This document shows, in pieces, positions 23,961 through 35,500 of a DNA stretch of 64,000 nt. Origin of the DNA: Streptomyces nitrosporeus. GTDB taxonomy: Bacteria; Actinomycetota; Actinomycetes; Streptomycetales; Streptomycetaceae. A model generated the notes under the pieces. The model made no database searches, was not told where the DNA came from, and worked only from the letters and a program-made list of their open reading frames with translations. A program made the translations under genes and the position numbers. The stretch covers positions 5,122,001 through 5,186,000 of the forward strand of contig NZ_CP023702.1 in assembly GCF_008704555.1 (NCBI RefSeq). Reading direction: 5' to 3'. How positions within the stretch are numbered: position 1 is the stretch's first letter; each line of letters opens with the position of its first letter.

Positions 23961-25487
23961 GTGTTTTCAGCGTCTTCAGCAGCCACTGCATCGCCCGGGG
24001 CGACGACGGAGCAGTCCATGCACAGCCGGAGTGGAGGTCGCAGAAACGGCCAGGAGCCGGGTCGTGCCGGACTGGGGCGCGGCCTCGTCCGGACCGTCGC
24101 GGCTCTGCTCACCTCGGGCCTCGTGGCCGCGGGTACCCTCGCCGGTGCCTCCACGGCCGCGGCGGACGAGACCGGGGAGCACCAGGGTGGCGCGGTGGCC
24201 GTGCTGGACGGCCTGAAGACCTACGACATGGCGCGGCTCGACAACGGTGAGGGCAAGAAGCCCCAGGACATCCCGGCCGGGCTGTTCGAGATGACCGTCG
24301 ACGGCGGCGGCAAGCTCAAGACGTACTGCATCGACATCCACAACCCCACCCAGGACCGCGCCAGGTACCTGGAGACGCCCTGGGACCAGTCCTCGCTCGG
24401 CGACAACAAGAACGCCGGCAAGATCCGCTGGATCCTCCAGAACTCCTACCCGCAGGTGGACGACCTGGCGGGGCTGGCAGAGAAGGCCGGCACCGGCCCG
24501 CTCACCGTGAAGTCCGCCGCCGCCGGTACCCAGGTCGCCATCTGGCGCTTCTCGGACGACGCCGACGTCACGGCCAAGGACGAGCACGCCGAGAAGCTCG
24601 CCGACTGGCTGGAGGAGAAGGCCCAGAACGTCGCCGAGCCCAAGGCGTCCGTCTCCCTGAGCCCCGCCGCCGTCTCCGGCAAGGCCGGTGGCCGCCTCGG
24701 CCCGGTCACCGTCCACACCGACGCGGGCCAGGTCTCCGTGGCACCGCCCGCCGACGCCGCCGCGAGCGGTGTCCAGGTCACCGACAAGGACGGCAAGGCC
24801 GTCTCCACCGCCACCGACGGCAGCGACCTCTACTTCGACATCCCCGAGGACACCGCCGACGGCTCCGCCTCGCTCTCCGTCCAGGCATCGACCTCCGTGC
24901 CCGTCGGACGTGTCTTCGCCGGACTCACCAAGAGCCAGACCATGATCCTGGCCGGCTCCAGCGAGTCCACCGTCACCGCGGCGGCCACCGCCACCTGGGC
25001 CGAGAAGGGCGCCGTCCCGGCGGTCACCGCCCAGAAGAACTGCGCCAAGGGCGGCGTGGACATCACCGCGAGCAACAAGGGCGACGAGGCATTCACCTTC
25101 GAGCTGGCCGGTACCGAGCACACCATCGCCGCCGGTGAGACCCGCACGGTGACCGTCCCGGTCGCCGAGGACCAGGCGTACGACTTCACGATCACCGGCC
25201 CCGGCGGCTTCGAGCAGAACTTCAAGGGCGTCCTGGACTGCGAGACGGCCGGCACCCCGCAGCCGAGCGAGGGCACCGACACCCAGAGTGGTTCGAGCCC
25301 GTCCCCGGTTCCCTCCTCCACCGACGCCGGCACCGGGACCAGCGGCACGGAGGGCGGCGACCTCGCCGCGACCGGCGGCTCCAGCGCCACCCCCGTCATC
25401 GCGGGTGTCGCCATCGCCCTCGTCGTCCTCGGCGGCGGCGCGGTCTTCCTGCTCCGCCGGAAGAAGCCGCAGACCAGCGGTGAGTGA
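23961..25487 (+). CDS. Sortase-anchored thioester-domain (TQXA) surface protein
   Basis: A 508-residue cell-wall protein. The GTG at 23961 has GGAGGGG six bases upstream; ATG 24018 (GGAG six bases upstream) is an alternative. A signal peptide (LVRTVAALLTSGLVAAGTLA, cleavage after ASTAAA) is followed by a thioester domain with KTYCIDIHNPT (Cys) and AAGTQVAIWRFS (Gln), the pair that forms the internal Cys-Gln thioester. The rest is Ser/Thr/Ala-rich stalk. The C-terminus has LAATGG, the class E sortase motif, then a membrane helix and RRKK. It probably forms covalent contacts at the hyphal surface. It lies downstream of the AT-rich palindrome. Confidence 0.88.
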   Translation: MFSASSAATASPGATTEQSMHSRSGGRRNGQEPGRAGLGRGLVRTVAALLTSGLVAAGTLAGASTAAADETGEHQGGAVAVLDGLKTYDMARLDNGEGKKPQDIPAGLFEMTVDGGGKLKTYCIDIHNPTQDRARYLETPWDQSSLGDNKNAGKIRWILQNSYPQVDDLAGLAEKAGTGPLTVKSAAAGTQVAIWRFSDDADVTAKDEHAEKLADWLEEKAQNVAEPKASVSLSPAAVSGKAGGRLGPVTVHTDAGQVSVAPPADAAASGVQVTDKDGKAVSTATDGSDLYFDIPEDTADGSASLSVQASTSVPVGRVFAGLTKSQTMILAGSSESTVTAAATATWAEKGAVPAVTAQKNCAKGGVDITASNKGDEAFTFELAGTEHTIAAGETRTVTVPVAEDQAYDFTITGPGGFEQNFKGVLDCETAGTPQPSEGTDTQSGSSPSPVPSSTDAGTGTSGTEGGDLAATGGSSATPVIAGVAIALVVLGGGAVFLLRRKKPQTSGE

Positions 25488-25532
25488 GTGACCGCTTGAG
25501 CGACCGCCGGCACCCGTGAGGAGCGCGGCGGC

Positions 25533-25566
25533 GAGGGCCCGGTACGGACATCCGTACCGGGCCCTC
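25533..25566 (+). terminator. Terminator after the surface-protein gene
   Basis: GAGGGCCCGGTACGGA (25533-25548) and TCCGTACCGGGCCCTC (25551-25566) form a 16-bp perfect inverted repeat, 45 bp after the stop. Confidence 0.85.
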
Positions 25567-25599
25567 TCGCGTCCCCGGCCTCCTAGGCCCGCCCCGGCT

Positions 25600-25860
25600 C
25601 GTCAGATGACCCGTCCTGACCCGTCCTGGTCCCGCGCGGCCGTGCCCGCACCGCGTACCCCCTGCCGTGCCCGGCGCGCCCCCCGCAGTGCCGCGCCGCG
25701 TCCCCTTGCCGTGCGTACCGCGCGCCCCGCAGTGCCGTGCCGCGTCTCCCTGCCGTGCCGCGCCGCGTCCTCCGCGGTGCCGCGCCGCGCCCTCTGCCGG
25801 TGCGCGCCGCGTGCCCGGTGCCGGGGAGGCGGGCGCGGGGGCCGGAGGGCGGACTGGTTT
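25600..25860. repeat. GC-rich degenerate repeats upstream of ettA
   Basis: Imperfect reiterations of CTGCCGTGCCGCGCCGCGT and CCCGCAGTGCCGCGCC fill much of the 365-bp gap after the terminator. I see no credible gene in it: the open frames here are unbroken only because the sequence is so GC-rich. The ettA promoter is probably in the less extreme part after 25850. Confidence 0.5.
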
Positions 25861-25931
25861 CCGTCCGGGTGCGGACGTCAGGCAAGATGGGTGTATCTGC
25901 CCACACCTCTATTGCTGCCGGACGGTTTCTC

Positions 25932-27596
<1,665 letters not shown>

Positions 27597-27598
27597 CC

Positions 27599-28021
27599 GT
27601 GGCGCGTCACATCTACGCGTGCCCGCTGCGCTGGTCGGACATGGACGCCTTCGGGCACGTCAACAACGTGGTCTTCCTGCGGTACCTGGAAGAGGCGCGG
27701 ATCGACTTCATGTTCCGGCTGGCGCCGGGGGACGGCTCGCCGTCCTTCTCCGGCGGATCGGTCGTGGCCCGGCACGAGATCGACTACGTACGCCCCCTGG
27801 TCCACCGGCACACGCCGGTGACCGTCGAGTCCTGGGTGACGCGGATCAACGCCGCCTCGCTGACGATCTCGTACGAGATCAAGGACCCGGACCAGGTGTA
27901 CGTGCGGGCCTCGACGGTCGTCGTGCCCTACGACCTGGCCGCGGGCCGGCCCCGGCGGATCACCGCCGAGGAACGGCTCTTCCTCCAGGACTATCTGGAT
28001 CAGGAGCCCGCTGCCGCATGA
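27599..28021 (+). CDS. Acyl-CoA thioesterase (hot-dog fold, 4HBT)
   Basis: A 140-residue protein with YACPLRWSDMDAFGHVNNVVFLRYLEEAR, the typical 4-hydroxybenzoyl-CoA thioesterase-like signature: Asp in WSDMD and the following GHVNN. GTG at 27599 is two bases after the ettA stop, so it is probably cotranscribed with ettA. It hydrolyses acyl-CoA thioesters; the actual substrate is unknown. Confidence 0.88.
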   Translation: MARHIYACPLRWSDMDAFGHVNNVVFLRYLEEARIDFMFRLAPGDGSPSFSGGSVVARHEIDYVRPLVHRHTPVTVESWVTRINAASLTISYEIKDPDQVYVRASTVVVPYDLAAGRPRRITAEERLFLQDYLDQEPAAA

Positions 28022-28728
28022 CGGTGTCCGTACGGCCGCTGCAGTTCGCCGACCCGGGGGAGGCCGCCGACCTGGCGGCCTTCCTCGGCCGGCTGCTCCA
28101 CTACGACCGGGCCGCGGCGGTGCGGCTCCAGGCGGGCGGGGGGACCCTCGCGGTGTTCGGCCGGCCGCCGTCCTTCGAGGTCCTCGCGATCCGTACGGCC
28201 CGGCTGGCGGACGACCACGCCTTCGACGTCACCGTCTCCGCCGGTGAACTCCTCGAAGCGCTGGGCCCCGACGGCTCCGGGCCCGGAGCGGCCGGCACCG
28301 CCGCCGTGCTGCCCGGGGCCGTCACCGGCCCGCCGTGGTCCGGGGTCCTGCCCCCGCGCGGCGGCTGGACCGCCCGCCCCGGGCTGCCGTCGCCGGCGGA
28401 CCTGGGCGCCGTGCTCAAGGCCGCCGTCGCCGAGTTCCGGACCAGGGACGCGGCGCTGCCCGAGGGACGGCGTACGCGTGAGGAGCGCGAGCTGATCGGC
28501 CGGGACATCTGGTCCCGCACGCTCGGCGACACCCGGCTCCCGCTGCGGGCCGTCCACGCGGCCCAGTCCCTGGGCTTCCTGCGCCGCACCCCCGGCTTCC
28601 CGGTCGCACTGCTCACCGCGGGACCGTGGCTGCGCCTGCGCACCCCCTACGGCTCGATCGCCCTGCGAGGCCCCGACGGCGGCCTCGGCACCCTCGCCGT
28701 CACGGTCCGGCGCCCCCACACGCACTGA
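28018..28728 (+). CDS. Conserved hypothetical protein
   Basis: A 236-residue protein with no signal peptide or membrane segment and no motif I recognise. The ATG at 28018 overlaps the thioesterase stop (ATGA), so it is in the ettA-thioesterase transcription unit. The N-terminal PGEAADLAAFLGRLLHYDR and the repeated hydrophobic/Arg pattern suggest an alpha/beta protein. In Streptomyces this gene commonly follows the thioesterase, but its role is not known to me. Confidence 0.7.
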   Translation: MTVSVRPLQFADPGEAADLAAFLGRLLHYDRAAAVRLQAGGGTLAVFGRPPSFEVLAIRTARLADDHAFDVTVSAGELLEALGPDGSGPGAAGTAAVLPGAVTGPPWSGVLPPRGGWTARPGLPSPADLGAVLKAAVAEFRTRDAALPEGRRTREERELIGRDIWSRTLGDTRLPLRAVHAAQSLGFLRRTPGFPVALLTAGPWLRLRTPYGSIALRGPDGGLGTLAVTVRRPHTH

Positions 28729-28748
28729 TCCGCCCCCGGGCGGGCGGA

Positions 28749-29771
28749 CTACCCGGCGGACGCGCCCGGGGAGCCGGACGGGCCGGGGGCGTCGGGCGCG
28801 TCGGACGCGCCGGGGGAAGCGGGCGCGTCGGGCCAGACGCCGATGTGGTCCTGCTCCAGTTCCAGCATCACCCGGTGCTCCATGCCCAGGGCCGCCGTGT
28901 AGTCGGCCGGCAACTGCAGCCGTCCGGCCCGGTCGAGCATCGCGTACTCCCGGGCCACCTGGGACTCCTGGCCCGTCGCCTCGTCCACCTCGGTGCGGCG
29001 CAGCACCTCCGAGGAGGTCCGGCCGTCGCGGATCGCGACCGTACGGCGCACCTCGTCCGCCACCGCCTGGTCATGGGTGACGATCACGATCGTCGTGCCG
29101 AGTTCCTCGTTGGCGCGGCGGAACGCGGCGAAGACCTGCTCGCCGGTGGCGGAGTCCAGCTCACCGGTCGGCTCGTCGGCCAGCAGTACCGACGGGTTGT
29201 TGGCGAGCGCCACCGCGATCGCCACCCGCTGCTGCTGCCCGCCGGACATCTGGGACGGCCGGCGGTCCCGGCAGTCCTCCACCTCCAGCATCCGCAGCAA
29301 CGACTCGGCCCGCGCGGCCCGTTCACGGGTCGCGCCCCTGCCGCGCAGCTGCATCGGCAGCGTGATGTTCTGGACCGCCGTCAGATACGACAGCAGATTG
29401 CGGGCCGTCTGCTGCCAGACGAAGCCGACGACGTCCCGGCGGTAGCGCAGCCGCTCCTTGGGCCCCATCGCCAGCAGGTCGCAGCCGGCGACCTTCGCGG
29501 ACCCGGCCGTCGGCACGTCGAGGCCCGCCAGGATGTTCATCAGGGTGGACTTGCCGCTGCCCGACGCCCCCACCAGGGCCATCAGCTCACCCTCGGAGAC
29601 CAGCAGGTCCAGGCCCTGCAGCGCCTGCACCTCCACCCCGTCGGCGGAGAAGATGCGGACCAGCCGGTCGCAGGTGATCAGCGCGTCGTGGCCGTAGGAC
29701 GGCCGGTCGCGGCGTGCGGCGGCCCGCTGTTCGAGTTCCGCCAGGGTGGTCTCTGTCGACGATGACGTCAT
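28749..29771 (-). CDS. ABC transporter ATP-binding protein (MacB/LolD type)
   Basis: A 340-residue ATPase partner of the two FtsX-type permeases. It has Walker A GASGSGKSTLMNIL, Q-loop VVGFVWQQ, signature MSGGQQQRVAIA, Walker B VLLADEPTGELDS and H-loop VTHDQAVA. The C-terminus is longer than usual and ends in a Pro/Gly/Ser/Asp-rich tail. The start codon overlaps the stop of the downstream-listed permease gene (ATGA). The family moves lipids, lipoproteins or peptides across or out of the membrane. The substrate is unknown. Confidence 0.88.
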   Translation of the reverse strand: MTSSSTETTLAELEQRAAARRDRPSYGHDALITCDRLVRIFSADGVEVQALQGLDLLVSEGELMALVGASGSGKSTLMNILAGLDVPTAGSAKVAGCDLLAMGPKERLRYRRDVVGFVWQQTARNLLSYLTAVQNITLPMQLRGRGATRERAARAESLLRMLEVEDCRDRRPSQMSGGQQQRVAIAVALANNPSVLLADEPTGELDSATGEQVFAAFRRANEELGTTIVIVTHDQAVADEVRRTVAIRDGRTSSEVLRRTEVDEATGQESQVAREYAMLDRAGRLQLPADYTAALGMEHRVMLELEQDHIGVWPDAPASPGASDAPDAPGPSGSPGASAG

Positions 29772-32530
29772 CGGGTGTCTCCTGCCCTGAGTTCCTTGAT
29801 CGATCCGCGACGGCTCGCCCACCATGCCTGGACCCCCGCCACACCGGCGGTGAGCAGGACCACACCGACGGCCGGGAGGACCAGTGAGACCGGGTCGGCC
29901 CGCAGCGACGCGGTGGACGCCGCGGCGGGGCCCGCATCGGCCAGCGCCAGTGCGGCCAGGTCGATCCCCGGCGCCAGCAGGACGACGGCCGTCCAGCCGA
30001 CGAGCAGCCCGCCCACGGCGGCCAGCAGCGCCTGCGGCATGGCCTCGGACGCCAGCAGCCGCCGGCCCTGCGCGGTGGTCAGGCCCATGGTGCGCAGCCG
30101 TGCCAGCAGCGTCCTGCGCTCCGGAGCGGTCCGCAGCAGCGAGAGGAGGACGGCGAGCAGCGCGTAACCGGCGCCCGCGCCGACCGCCGCACCGTAGACG
30201 CGCTCCGCGCCGGTCTGGAGCGGGGTGTCGGAAAGGGCCTCGCGCTCCTCGGCCCGCAGCCGCACACCGAGGGACGCGTCCGCGTCGTGCGCCACCGCCC
30301 GCAGCGCCTTCCCGTCCAGCCGGCCGCCGGTGACCAGCAGCGTCGTGGGACCGGACACCTCCAGAGAGGACCGGTCGACGATCATGAACGTGTCGGAGTC
30401 CACCGCCGAGGTGCGTGGGAGGACCCCGGCGACCCGCACCGTGATGTCCCCGCCCGACGACCGGACGGTGTGCGGCCCGTCACCGAGCTTCCCGGCCACC
30501 GAGGGCGAGACGATCACCGGCAGGGCGTCCCCCTCGCCGCCGGCCGCCAGCACACCCGCGGAGAAGGACGGCAGCCCCGCCGCCCGGTCCAGCCGGGCGT
30601 AGGCGTCCGGTTCGACACCCAGCAGCGTCACGCGCGGGGTGTCCGAACGGGCCTTTGACGCCGGGCTCAGCGGGTTCGCGTACTCGATGCGCACCGGCAC
30701 CACCCCGTCGGCACCGCGCACCGCGCGCACATCCGCGACCAGGCCGTCGGTGAGCGCCTCCGGACGGCTCTCGCCGCTGATCCGGGCATCCGCGCCGACC
30801 GCCCGCAGCGCCGCCTCGTCCCGTGCGTCGGAGATCCCGGCCAGCACCGAACCGCCGAACGACGCCGTGGTCAGCGCGATCAGCAGGGCCAGCAGCGGCA
30901 GGGTCCCGCTCGCCGACGCCCGGCCCGCCCGGGCCAGCGACAGGAAGCCGACCGCCCCGCGTAGCCGCGCCACCGGACGGGCCGCCAGCCGCAACGGCAG
31001 CGGGTACAGGCGTACGAGGACCAGCGCGGCGATCAGCCCGACCAGGACCGGAGCGGCACTGACCAGCAGGTCACCGTCCGAGCCCGTGCCGCGCCTGCGC
31101 AGCGCGGCGACCGCGCCGACGGCCAGGACCAGCAGGGTCAGCTCGGCGACCGTACGGCGGCGCGAGGGCCGGGCCGCCACGACGTCCTCACGGGCACCGT
31201 GCAGCAACGGCCTGCGGTGCTCCAGGGCCGTCCGCGCCGGCAGCGCCGCACAGACCAGCACCGCCACCGAACCGGCACCGACGACGGACGGCCACCACCG
31301 GGCCTCACCGATCAGCGCCACCGCCAGCCCCAGGCCCAGTGCCGCCGCCGGCACCACGGCCACCGCCGTCTCCGCGAGCAGCCGCCCGCCGATCCCGGCC
31401 AGGGAGGCGCCACGGGACCGCAGCAGGGCGAGTTCGCCGTGCCTGCGGCCGCCGATCAGCCCGCCCGTCATCAGCAGGACCACGGCGGCCACCGTCCCGA
31501 CCCCCACCGCGGCGACCGTGACGACCGGGTCGATCGCCTCACGCGTCGCCGTGTACGAGTCGACGAGCGCGTCCAGGTTCGTCAGCAGCGCCGTGTTCGG
31601 GCCGATCAGCGAGCGCAGCTCCAGCAGCCCGGGGCCGTTCTCCAGGGAGGCGAGCGCCGACCGCAGCCGCGGCACGTCCGTCGCGGTGAGCCCCGAGGCG
31701 TCCGGGGCGAGCCGCCAGTACAGCTCCGGCTCACCCGTCGTGTCGAGCAGCACCGGCCCGGCGTCCGGGGCGAGCAGCAGCGCCGCCGTCCAGTAGTAGA
31801 CCGGGGTCGGGGAGCCCGGGTCCTGGACCAGGGACGGTGCGCGGTAGAGCGGGTCGACCGCCCAGTAGCCGCTTCCGGGCCGCAGCGGCTCCACGACACC
31901 GGTGACGCGTACCGTCAGCGGCTGCCCGCCCTGGGTGGGCACCGCGATCGTGGAGCCCGGCTCCATCCCCAGCTCCGCGGCCGTCTCCACGGTGACGGCC
32001 GCCTCCACCTCACCGGTCTTCGCCGTCACCTCGCCCCGCACGGCCGGCCACCGGCCCGCGGTCAGCGTGCTGTGCTCGTCGAGCGCCGACGGGGCGGCGT
32101 AACGGAACTGCGGGGGTGCCGCGTTCGGGCGGGGCAGCCACGGCTCCGTCGCGACCATCCCCTTGGTCGTGTGCACCCCGTACGACGAGTCCTCCGCGTC
32201 GGCGCGCACCGGCTCCGGCAGCGACGCGAGCAGGGAGCGGTGGATCCCGGACAACGGCTCCTCGCGGAGCGCCTGTTCACGGGCCGGGAGCGGCTCGCCG
32301 AGCGGCGGCGGGGGCGAGGTCACCTCCAGCACACTCTGCCCCGGCGGCGCCGTACCCACCTCACGGCGCAGCGCCTCCGTCCCGTACGCGTCCACCGCAC
32401 GCGGGAACGCGGCGGCGAGGAAGGCCGTCACCAGCACCAGGACCGCGAGGGCGGCCGTGATGCCGGGGGCGGTACGCAGCCGGGTACGCACCCACGGGGC
32501 GCAGGCGGCGGAAACCTTGGCGGTCCTCAT
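29768..32530 (-). CDS. FtsX-like ABC permease, 920 residues
   Basis: A large membrane protein with an N-terminal hydrophobic helix (ALAVLVLVTAFLAAAFPRAV), a periplasmic-type extracellular domain, and two FtsX-like membrane regions, the first near residues 335-430 and the second near the C-terminus (LLAAVGGLLVGWTAVVLLAPG and VLPAVGVVLLTAGVAG). It starts one base after the neighbouring permease stop and its own stop overlaps the ATPase start, so the three genes form one operon. It probably pairs with the larger permease as a heterodimer. Confidence 0.85.
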   Translation of the reverse strand: MRTAKVSAACAPWVRTRLRTAPGITAALAVLVLVTAFLAAAFPRAVDAYGTEALRREVGTAPPGQSVLEVTSPPPPLGEPLPAREQALREEPLSGIHRSLLASLPEPVRADAEDSSYGVHTTKGMVATEPWLPRPNAAPPQFRYAAPSALDEHSTLTAGRWPAVRGEVTAKTGEVEAAVTVETAAELGMEPGSTIAVPTQGGQPLTVRVTGVVEPLRPGSGYWAVDPLYRAPSLVQDPGSPTPVYYWTAALLLAPDAGPVLLDTTGEPELYWRLAPDASGLTATDVPRLRSALASLENGPGLLELRSLIGPNTALLTNLDALVDSYTATREAIDPVVTVAAVGVGTVAAVVLLMTGGLIGGRRHGELALLRSRGASLAGIGGRLLAETAVAVVPAAALGLGLAVALIGEARWWPSVVGAGSVAVLVCAALPARTALEHRRPLLHGAREDVVAARPSRRRTVAELTLLVLAVGAVAALRRRGTGSDGDLLVSAAPVLVGLIAALVLVRLYPLPLRLAARPVARLRGAVGFLSLARAGRASASGTLPLLALLIALTTASFGGSVLAGISDARDEAALRAVGADARISGESRPEALTDGLVADVRAVRGADGVVPVRIEYANPLSPASKARSDTPRVTLLGVEPDAYARLDRAAGLPSFSAGVLAAGGEGDALPVIVSPSVAGKLGDGPHTVRSSGGDITVRVAGVLPRTSAVDSDTFMIVDRSSLEVSGPTTLLVTGGRLDGKALRAVAHDADASLGVRLRAEEREALSDTPLQTGAERVYGAAVGAGAGYALLAVLLSLLRTAPERRTLLARLRTMGLTTAQGRRLLASEAMPQALLAAVGGLLVGWTAVVLLAPGIDLAALALADAGPAAASTASLRADPVSLVLPAVGVVLLTAGVAGVQAWWASRRGSIKELRAGDTR

Positions 32531-32531
32531 G

Positions 32532-35500
32532 TCAGTTGTCCCCCTGGTGGCGGAGCGATACCGCGGGATCGGACCGGCGCAGCGTGAGCGCCGCGACGAT
32601 CAGCAGCGGCAGCGCGGCGACCGCGGTCAGCAGCACCGCCACCTGCCCGGGCGGCAGCACCACCAGCACATCGGGCACCGGCCGGGCGGCCTGCCCGGTC
32701 AGCACGACCAGCGGCACGACGGCCCGGGTCAGCACCGCGCCCAGCGCCAGGCCGATCAGCACCGCCAGGGCGATCAGCACCCCCTGCTCGACGGCGACCA
32801 TGCGCGCCAGACCACGCCGGGGAGCCCCCAGCGCCCGCAGCACCGCGAACTCCGCCGTCCGTTCGCGCTGGGAACCGGCCATCCCCACCGCGAAACCGAC
32901 CGCGGCCAGCGCCGCCGCGACCGCCGCGACCGCCAGCAGCGCCGACTGCGGGCCGGCGCCCAGCGGATCGTCGGCCAGCTCCCGCGCGGTCTCGTCACGC
33001 ACCAGGACCTGCGCCGGGTCCGTCCCGGGCAGCCCGCGCAGCAGGGCGGCGACCTCCGCCCCGCCCCCGGGCGCGGTGCTCAGCCACCACTCGGTGGGCG
33101 CGAGCGTGGCCCCGGCCCGGTGCGCCAGCACCTCGGAGACGGCCCGCAGATCCAGCAGCACGCTCCCGCCGGGCGTCACCGACGACCGCTCCCCGGGGCC
33201 GCCCGCCGCACCGGCGCCCCCGGAGCCGGCCCCGGTGGTGGGCAGCTCACGCACCGCCTTCACCAGCTCCACCCGGACCGTGTTCCCGGCCAGGACCAGA
33301 TCGACCTCCTGGCCCAGCTCCGCGCCCGAGTGCTTCAGATAGGCGTCGGTGGCGACCGCCTTCAGCGCGGGGGCGGCGGGACGCAGCGCGGTGACCCGCA
33401 GCGTGTGCACCGGCGGCTCGAAGAAGCCGGGAGCGGCCCGGGAGGCGGAGCCGGTGGCGTAGCGGAAGGAGGGCGCGGCCCCGGAGTCCGTCACCGCCGC
33501 GGGCTTCGCACCGGGCTGTTCCTCGCCCGACGCCGTCAGCGTCGTCGCGGCCTGCCAGCGCACCGCGTCCGCGGACGCCACCGGGCGCTCGGCGCCGTCC
33601 GGGCCCTGCCCCCGCAGACCCGTCAGCGAGACCAGCCGGGTCCCGGGGGAACCGGGCACCTCGGTGTCCAGCTCGAAACCGGTGACGGCCAGGCGGCCCG
33701 CCGCCGACACGGGGAAGGAGAGCGTGTGCGGGCGCCCGTCCGCGGGCACCGGCCCCACACCGGTCCGGTACCCGATGCCGTAACGGTCCTCCAGCAGCAC
33801 GCTGACCAGCGGAGCCGGCCCGGACTCCGGCCCCTTCCCGGCCGCGTCGCCGCGGATGCTCAGCTCGAACAGCCCCCGGGTGCTGCCCTCGGGCAGCACC
33901 AGCCCGGCCCGCGCCGTCCGGGGAGGAGCGATCGCGTCGTACAACTCCTGCGGGGCGGTGCCCGCGAGGTCCTCGCGCATCAGCATCCGCTCGCCCGCGT
34001 GCGCCGTGTCCAGAGCCAGCACGGTGGCCGTCAGCCCGCCCGAGAGCTCCGCCGTCGTACGGTACGCGGCCGCCGCGTCCCGTACCCCGGGCAGCTCCGT
34101 GTACGGGGCGGCCTTCGCCGGGTCGTTGCCGAGCCCGGCCGTCATCCGCACCGAGGCACCCGACCGGAAGTCCGCCTGGTCCCGCTGCGAACGGTCCCAC
34201 GAGGCGCTCTGGCCGATCGCCAGCATGCCCGTCGCCACGGCCAGCACCAGCAGCAGCACCGGTCCCGCGCCCCGCAGCGGGCGGCGGCTGAACTGCCAGC
34301 CGGCCAGCGCCGCCTGGAGCCCCCGGCCGCCGGCCGCACGGCGCTCCGCGAGCCGGGCCGCCGGCGGCAGCAGCCGCAGGGTCAGCACCGTGCCCGCCAG
34401 CAGCGCCAGCGCCGGCGCCGCCACCAGCAGCGGATCGATACCGAGTTCGCCCTCCCGGTCCCCGCTGAGCGCGCCACCGGCCCCGGTCTGCCGGTTCAGC
34501 TGCCAGTACGCCACCCCGGCGACCAGCAGCAGGGCCAGGTCCGCGCCCGCGCGCACCGGGGCGGGCAGCGCGGACGCCCTCGCCCGCCGGACCCCGTCCG
34601 CACCCGCCCCCAGCGCGGGCGCCACCACCGCCAGCGCGCACACCAGCGCGACGCCCACGGCCACCAGCCACACCGTCCCGCCCGCCCCGCCCGCCAGCCG
34701 CAGACCGAGCCCGGTCAGCCCGCTGCGGTCGGCCAGCAGACCGGTCAGCGGCCCCGCGAGCAACGGGGCGGCCACGGCGGCGGGCACCGCGAGCAGCAGC
34801 GCCTCCGTCGCGGCCAGTCCCGCGATCCGGCGCCGCGAGGCGCCCCGGGCCCGCAGCAGCTCCGTCTCCCCGGCCCGCTCACTGCTCAGCAGCCGGGCCA
34901 CCAGCAGCAACGCGTACCCGGCGAGCAGGACCAGCTGGACCGCGACGATCATGATCGTGGAACGGGCCACCAGCAGCGCCCGCTCGACCTGGCCGATGAC
35001 CGTCGGCAGCGACGTACGCACCGTGGCACCGTCACCGAGCACGGCCCGCAGCGCCTCGGGGCCCTCGGTCGCCGCCTCGCTCAGGGACCGGGTCCGGTCG
35101 GTGGTCAGCCCCCGGAAGTCGGCCGAGGCCAGCCAGGACATCCGGTCGACGGTGACCCGGCCCGAGCCGATCACGGCCGGATCGGTGAGCAGCGGCCCAT
35201 AGGTGGTGAAGACGACCTCGCGGACACCGCGCCCCTCCAGCGGGTCCAACTGCCAGTAGGGGTCCGCCAGATCGGCCGGCTCGTACAGGCCGGTGACCTC
35301 GATCCGGAGCGGCTGCCCCTTCAGCCTCTCGGTGAGCCGGAGCCGTGCGCCCGGCTCCAGCTCCAGGGCCTCGGCGGCGGCCCGGGGCAGCGCGACCTGC
35401 ACCGGACGGTCCTTCCGCCCCGCCCCGGCCTCGGGCATCCGCCCGGCGGTGAGCCGGACCCGGCTGCGGTCGAGCGAGGCGAAATGCGTGAGGTCGGGTT

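Noticed and set aside
25600..25860. Coding region upstream of ettA
   Set aside because: Frames are open only because of extreme GC content and repetition; no RBS, conserved motif or normal codon pattern is visible.
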